Positions 59,941 to 64,000 of a stretch of 64,000 bases of DNA are shown piece after piece. The position numbers were made by a program, and so were the translations under genes. Each line of letters begins with the position of its first letter. Positions within the stretch are counted from its first letter, which is position 1. The stretch spans positions 93,501-157,500 of the forward strand of contig NZ_ALJL01000028.1 of the NCBI RefSeq assembly GCF_000287675.1, written 5' to 3'. Under the pieces are notes generated by a model. The model saw only the letters and a program-made list of their open reading frames with translations. It was not told the origin of the DNA and ran no database searches. This stretch comes from Lachnoanaerobaculum sp. ICM7 (GTDB lineage: Bacteria > Bacillota > Clostridia > Lachnospirales > Lachnospiraceae).

Positions 59941-62277
59941 ATGAGAACTAAGAAATTTAGATATATTATATTTGTATTTGTATTCCTATTGGCGGTAATA
60001 GGTTTTTTATTATACTCTTTTTTGAAAAAAAATAAAGTTGACACTACAGGTGGAGATATTGAGGCAAGTGATATTAATATACCGAGATTATATAATGTAC
60101 TTGGAGATTATTATATAAATAAAATGTATGGTTACAGTGATGAGACGGATGTTGAGGCTGCCGACAATATACTGTCATTGGTACTGGATGATTACAGTAT
60201 GAAGTTTAGAGTGGTAGATGCAAATATTGCAGATATTGAAGATTATGATTACAGCATAAGAACATTTGATACTAATGAACTTGTAGAAAGCGGAGACAGG
60301 ACAAAACTTGATGGCGATATTATAGATTTGCATCTGTCAAGTCTGGTGGAAGAAAATAAAGAATACTTTCTTGAACTTAGATTGTATACAAATGGACAGA
60401 CATTTCATTATTACAGCAGGATAGTCAGGAGCAATACCGAATTTGCCAAAAGGCTTATAGATATGGCAAATACTTTTTCCAATAATAATTTTGACAACAA
60501 TACGGCAAAAGACAATACCGTATACCTTGAAAGTGACGGTACAGGGAATTCAAGAGGACTTGAATATGTAACATTGAAGTCGGATTTCAATATGATAAGC
60601 TATAACGGAATGAACCTTACACCTTCTGAAAAAGAGGTGAGCCTTGTAAATTATAACGGTAAGGTAGGGGAAATACATTTCAGCTTTACTGCAAGTTCGG
60701 AAAATAAAGTTTATAATATAGAAGAGAATTTTATCTGTAAATCCGGTACACAAAGACTTTATATGCTGGATTATACCAGAACGATGAATCAAAGTTTATC
60801 AAAAGATATTGAGTACAATAAGAAAATAGATTTAGGCATCGGTAATAAAGATGTCAGGTCTATATCGGATAATACAGGCGAGAAAATTGCATTCCCGGTA
60901 GATAATAAGCTCTTTTTATCAGACAGTAAAAAGGAAAGTCTTGAACAGGTTTACAGCGTAGGAAAAAACAGTTATATTTATCCGCTGAAATTTGGAGACG
61001 GATTGTACTTTATAAGCTATGGTTATAATGTTGACTCATCTCATATAGGAGCTGTAGGTGTTTGCCTTTTTAAATATATGGAGAGCACAAAAAAAGTTTC
61101 AAAGCTGGCTTTTGTAAAAACAGAAATTGATGCTCAAAGTTTAAAGGAATCGATAGATGAACTTGCATATATGGGTGATAATGCAATGCTTTATCTTAAG
61201 CTTATGGATAAAGTTGTAGGCCTTGATGTTTTGTCGGGAAATTATGTGACTGTGGCGGAAAACCTTGAAAACGGAAAGTATTCCATAAGTCAGGATAAGA
61301 GTTTATTATCCTGGAATATCGGAGACGGATTGAATATTTATAATTTTGCTACAGGAGAAAATAAGCAATTAGATAATGCAAATGAGATAATGCTGCCTAT
61401 AGGGTATATTGGAAGCGACTTGGTAGTAGCAATAGAATCTCAAAACATTTCAAATACAATCAATGGCAAATCTACAGGAAGTATTTTTGAAAAGGTGAGT
61501 ATATATAATAATCTTTTGGAATTACAAAAGGAATATACTTATGACGGCAGATATATTGACAATATCGATGTAAAGGGAAATCGTGTGCATATTGATCTTT
61601 ATCAATATGACGGTGAAAACTTTACCAGGTCGGGAGAGGATACAATAATCAGTAACAAGTCTGTGGCAAGTGAGAGCAGAGTATCATCTTATATGGACAG
61701 TTTCAGAGCAAAGAACTATGTCATAGACACCGGTAAGTGGATTGAAGGTGAGGCTTATTACTTTAAGGATCTTCAAATTGACAGTACCGACATAGAATAT
61801 AATATTGATTTGAACAAATCGTATCTTGACAATATGTATTATGTCTATATTAATTCCAAGCTGGAAGGGATATATGATAATCCGGTGAATGCTATAGATA
61901 CTGCATATACTGATATGGGATTTGTAAGAAGAAAAGGTATAATGGTGTATGCTAGGTCCATGGTTGAGACCGCGTCAAATACAAATTTTGATGTAAACAA
62001 AGCCGGAGAATATGTAAATTATTGGGAAAATAATGAGCTTACAAGATTTCAGGGTATAACATTAAAAGAGGCAATGTACTTTTTAACTGTTAAAAAGCCT
62101 GTGTTTACATTTACAGCAATAAATAATCCGGTTATAATAACTGCGTATGATTCAAAAAGTGTCACAGTATATGATATAAATACAGCAAGTATACAGAAAA
62201 TAGATATAAATGAGGCTCAAAGTATATTCAATAGCACCCAAAATGACTTTTCTTGTTTCTTTACCTTTAGAATGTAA
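59941..62277 (+). CDS. Large exported/membrane-anchored protein of unknown function
   Basis: 778 residues. A basic start (MRTKKFRY) and one hydrophobic segment (IIFVFVFLLAVIGFLLYSFL, about 9-28) anchor it, with the rest outside the membrane. Residues about 30-290 are mixed alpha/beta, and about 295-600 show repeated short strands (for example LFLSDSKKESLEQVYSVGKNSYIYPLKFGDGLYFISYGYN) suggesting beta-propeller-like repeats. I recognise no family. AAGGGAA precedes the ATG. The next gene is murA, 100 bases downstream, so a role at the cell surface is plausible but unproven. Confidence 0.7.
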   Translation: MRTKKFRYIIFVFVFLLAVIGFLLYSFLKKNKVDTTGGDIEASDINIPRLYNVLGDYYINKMYGYSDETDVEAADNILSLVLDDYSMKFRVVDANIADIEDYDYSIRTFDTNELVESGDRTKLDGDIIDLHLSSLVEENKEYFLELRLYTNGQTFHYYSRIVRSNTEFAKRLIDMANTFSNNNFDNNTAKDNTVYLESDGTGNSRGLEYVTLKSDFNMISYNGMNLTPSEKEVSLVNYNGKVGEIHFSFTASSENKVYNIEENFICKSGTQRLYMLDYTRTMNQSLSKDIEYNKKIDLGIGNKDVRSISDNTGEKIAFPVDNKLFLSDSKKESLEQVYSVGKNSYIYPLKFGDGLYFISYGYNVDSSHIGAVGVCLFKYMESTKKVSKLAFVKTEIDAQSLKESIDELAYMGDNAMLYLKLMDKVVGLDVLSGNYVTVAENLENGKYSISQDKSLLSWNIGDGLNIYNFATGENKQLDNANEIMLPIGYIGSDLVVAIESQNISNTINGKSTGSIFEKVSIYNNLLELQKEYTYDGRYIDNIDVKGNRVHIDLYQYDGENFTRSGEDTIISNKSVASESRVSSYMDSFRAKNYVIDTGKWIEGEAYYFKDLQIDSTDIEYNIDLNKSYLDNMYYVYINSKLEGIYDNPVNAIDTAYTDMGFVRRKGIMVYARSMVETASNTNFDVNKAGEYVNYWENNELTRFQGITLKEAMYFLTVKKPVFTFTAINNPVIITAYDSKSVTVYDINTASIQKIDINEAQSIFNSTQNDFSCFFTFRM

Positions 62278-62379
62278 TGTGATAAAATTAGAATCGTAAT
62301 AAAAAAGAAAGATTTGATTTAGGTTTTTATTTACTTAAATATTAAAGTTTAAATATATAGTTTTATATAGAGGAGAAAA

Positions 62380-63672
62380 ATGGCTCAATATATAATGAAT
62401 GGTGGCAGTCCATTGGTAGGAGAGGTTGCTATAGGCGGTGCAAAGAATGCGGCACTTGGTATTTTGGCAGCTGCTATAATGACAGATGAAGATGTTTATA
62501 TAGAAAATTTACCTGATGTAAAAGATATTAATGTAATGCTTGAGGCGATAAAGGCTATAGGTGCAAGTGTTGAAAGACTTGACAGACATAGCGTGAGAAT
62601 TAATGCATCTTCAGTAAAGGATGTATTGGTTGATGACGAGTTTATAAGAAAAATCAGAGCATCATATTATTTTATAGGAGCCTTGTTAGGTAAATATAAG
62701 AGTGCCGAGGTTGCTTTGCCGGGCGGATGTAATATAGGATCAAGACCTATAGATTTGCATTTGAAGGGATTTAAGGCGTTGGGAGCCGAGATTGATATTG
62801 AGTCGGGAAGAGTAAAAGCACATGCCATTGATTTGGTTGCGGCGGATATATATCTGGATACCGTATCTGTAGGTGCCACTATAAATATTATGATGGCGGC
62901 ATCATTGGCGGAAGGAAGAACGGTTATAGAAAATGCGGCAAAAGAACCGCATATAGTTGATGTTGCAAATTTCTTAAACAGTATGGGTGCGGATATAAAG
63001 GGCGCAGGAACAGATGTGATAAGAATAAACGGCGTTAAGTCATTACATGGAAGCAGATATTCCATAATACCTGATCAGATAGAAGCCGGAACATTTATGT
63101 GTGCGGCGGCTATTACAAAGGGTGACATTACAGTAAAAAACATTATACCGAAGCATATGGAAGCTATAAGTGCAAAACTTATGGAGATGGGATGTGAAGT
63201 TGTTGAGTTTGACGATGCAATAAGGGTTATTGCAAAGAATAATCAAAAGGCCACAAATATAAAGACATTACCTTACCCGGGTTTTCCTACAGATATGCAA
63301 CCACAGATAACTACCGCATTGGCTTTGGCTACCGGTAGTAGCCTTGTAGTGGAAAGCATATTTGAAAACAGATTTAAATATGTGGATGAACTCGCAAGAA
63401 TGGGTACAAATATTAAAGTAGAGGGTAATACCGCCATGGTTATCGGCGTAGCAAAACTTAGAGGGGCGATGCTTAAAGCACCGGATCTTAGAGCCGGCGC
63501 CGCGCTTGTATTGGCTGGTCTTGCTGCAGAGGGACAGACTACTGTAGATGATATTAAGTATATAAAAAGAGGATACGAGGATTTTGAAGGTAAGTTGGTT
63601 TCATTGGGCGCTGATATAAGAGAAGTGGACAGTGAGGTTGAGGCAAGAAAGTTTAATATCAAGGTTGTATAA
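62380..63672 (+). CDS. murA: UDP-N-acetylglucosamine 1-carboxyvinyltransferase (MurA)
   Basis: 430-residue enzyme for the first committed step of peptidoglycan synthesis (phosphoenolpyruvate to UDP-GlcNAc). GGSPLVGEVAIGGAKNAAL (about 7-25) is the N-terminal signature; the active-site loop has the catalytic Cys in LPGGCNIGSRPIDLHL (about 117), and SVGATINIMMAASLAEG (about 165-181) and EAGTFMCAAA follow. Length and motifs are complete. GGAG precedes the ATG. The catalytic residue is Cys, so the enzyme should be fosfomycin-sensitive. Confidence 0.96.
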   Translation: MAQYIMNGGSPLVGEVAIGGAKNAALGILAAAIMTDEDVYIENLPDVKDINVMLEAIKAIGASVERLDRHSVRINASSVKDVLVDDEFIRKIRASYYFIGALLGKYKSAEVALPGGCNIGSRPIDLHLKGFKALGAEIDIESGRVKAHAIDLVAADIYLDTVSVGATINIMMAASLAEGRTVIENAAKEPHIVDVANFLNSMGADIKGAGTDVIRINGVKSLHGSRYSIIPDQIEAGTFMCAAAITKGDITVKNIIPKHMEAISAKLMEMGCEVVEFDDAIRVIAKNNQKATNIKTLPYPGFPTDMQPQITTALALATGSSLVVESIFENRFKYVDELARMGTNIKVEGNTAMVIGVAKLRGAMLKAPDLRAGAALVLAGLAAEGQTTVDDIKYIKRGYEDFEGKLVSLGADIREVDSEVEARKFNIKVV

Positions 63673-63683
63673 GAATTTAATTT

Positions 63684-63710
63684 GCGGATGGCTTGGCTGT
63701 CCGCTTTTTA
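63684..63710 (+). terminator. Terminator after murA
   Basis: GCGGA...GC TTG GC...TCCGC stem followed by TTTTT. Confidence 0.85.
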
Positions 63711-63733
63711 ATATATAAAGTAATGAGGTGGTT

Positions 63734-64000
63734 ATGAAAAGACAAGAGTTACTATATATATGTGATGGTAGGGATTGGTATTGCAATGACAATCTCATTC
63801 ATTTTTCCGGAAATGCATTTGGCAATGAAATAAGTTTTGATTTTTCAGGATATACAGAAGAAGAGTTATTATCAAGTCTGGTGCCTATTATTGAAAGAAT
63901 TATAAATGAGATAGATAGGCTGGATAAGGATGCAAGAAGTATTATAAAAGGGAAACATAAGGACGAGGACGTAGATGTATTGGAGTTGACAAATATTATT
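63734..64000 (+). CDS. Hypothetical protein, cut by window end
   Basis: A frame from ATG 63734 (GAGGTGG six bases upstream) stays open to the window end, 89 codons: MKRQELLYICDGRDWYCNDNLIHFSGN and LSSLVPIIERIINEIDRLDKDARSIIKG. Acidic and soluble. Similar wording occurs in DUF2262-type proteins, but this is a guess. The 3' part is outside the window. Confidence 0.6.
   Translation, partial: MKRQELLYICDGRDWYCNDNLIHFSGNAFGNEISFDFSGYTEEELLSSLVPIIERIINEIDRLDKDARSIIKGKHKDEDVDVLELTNII

Overview
The window is low-GC, AT-rich chromosomal DNA. AGA/ATA-rich codon use, AGGAGG-type ribosome binding sites, lipoprotein signals and gene content (MurA, AGCS symporter, DUF438 protein, YjdF, RlmD with a clostridial-type tail relic) point to a Clostridia-class Firmicute, most likely a Lachnospiraceae member. 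A Lachnoanaerobaculum-like species is my guess only; no rRNA is present to fix the taxonomy.

Region 1 (1-10.4 kb) is a defence island. It holds a type I restriction-modification locus: hsdM (cut by the window edge), hsdS1, a tyrosine recombinase, hsdS2 and hsdR, with short repeats at both hsdS starts that look like recombination sites. It continues with a DUF6994-like gene, a type III toxin-antitoxin locus (promoter, three antitoxin RNA repeats, terminator, CptN/ToxN-like toxin) and a decayed CRISPR array of five degenerate 30-bp repeats with about 35-bp spacers and no cas genes. Region 2 (10.4-15.7 kb) carries small orphan genes, a cyclotransferase-fold protein, a thioesterase, a solitary HTH repressor with its own operator, a lipoprotein and DNA polymerase IV.

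Region 3 (15.8-22.6 kb) is a tight five-gene operon: SWIM zinc finger, HEAT-like protein, MoxR AAA ATPase, DUF5682 and VWA protein. Region 4 (22.7-36.8 kb) is mostly housekeeping: GNAT, an Rpn-family nuclease with a 12-bp repeat, SbcCD, NUDIX, a DMT transporter, a radical SAM protein, PcrA and RlmD.

Region 5 (36.8-43.5 kb) is an accessory block starting at the 3' end of rlmD. It has an ArsR-controlled operon with three copies of one operator and decaying arsC and ACR3 genes, a TetR-controlled ABC exporter with its own operators, and relics of a GntR gene and an IS200-type transposase.

Region 6 (43.5-51.7 kb) holds LtrA, an amidase, a GTPase/DUF697/DUF2185 cluster, an L,D-transpeptidase, an alanine symporter and a RIC di-iron protein. 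Region 7 (51.9-54.6 kb) begins with tRNA-Arg(CCT) and includes a degraded second copy of that tRNA. Between the copies are an immunity-like gene pair and gene debris, and after them a yjdF-type riboswitch and a frameshifted yjdF. Region 8 (54.6-64 kb) has a sirtuin, a WYL regulator, YccF, TerD, a DUF438 protein, TetR, a large exported protein, MurA and a gene cut by the window end.
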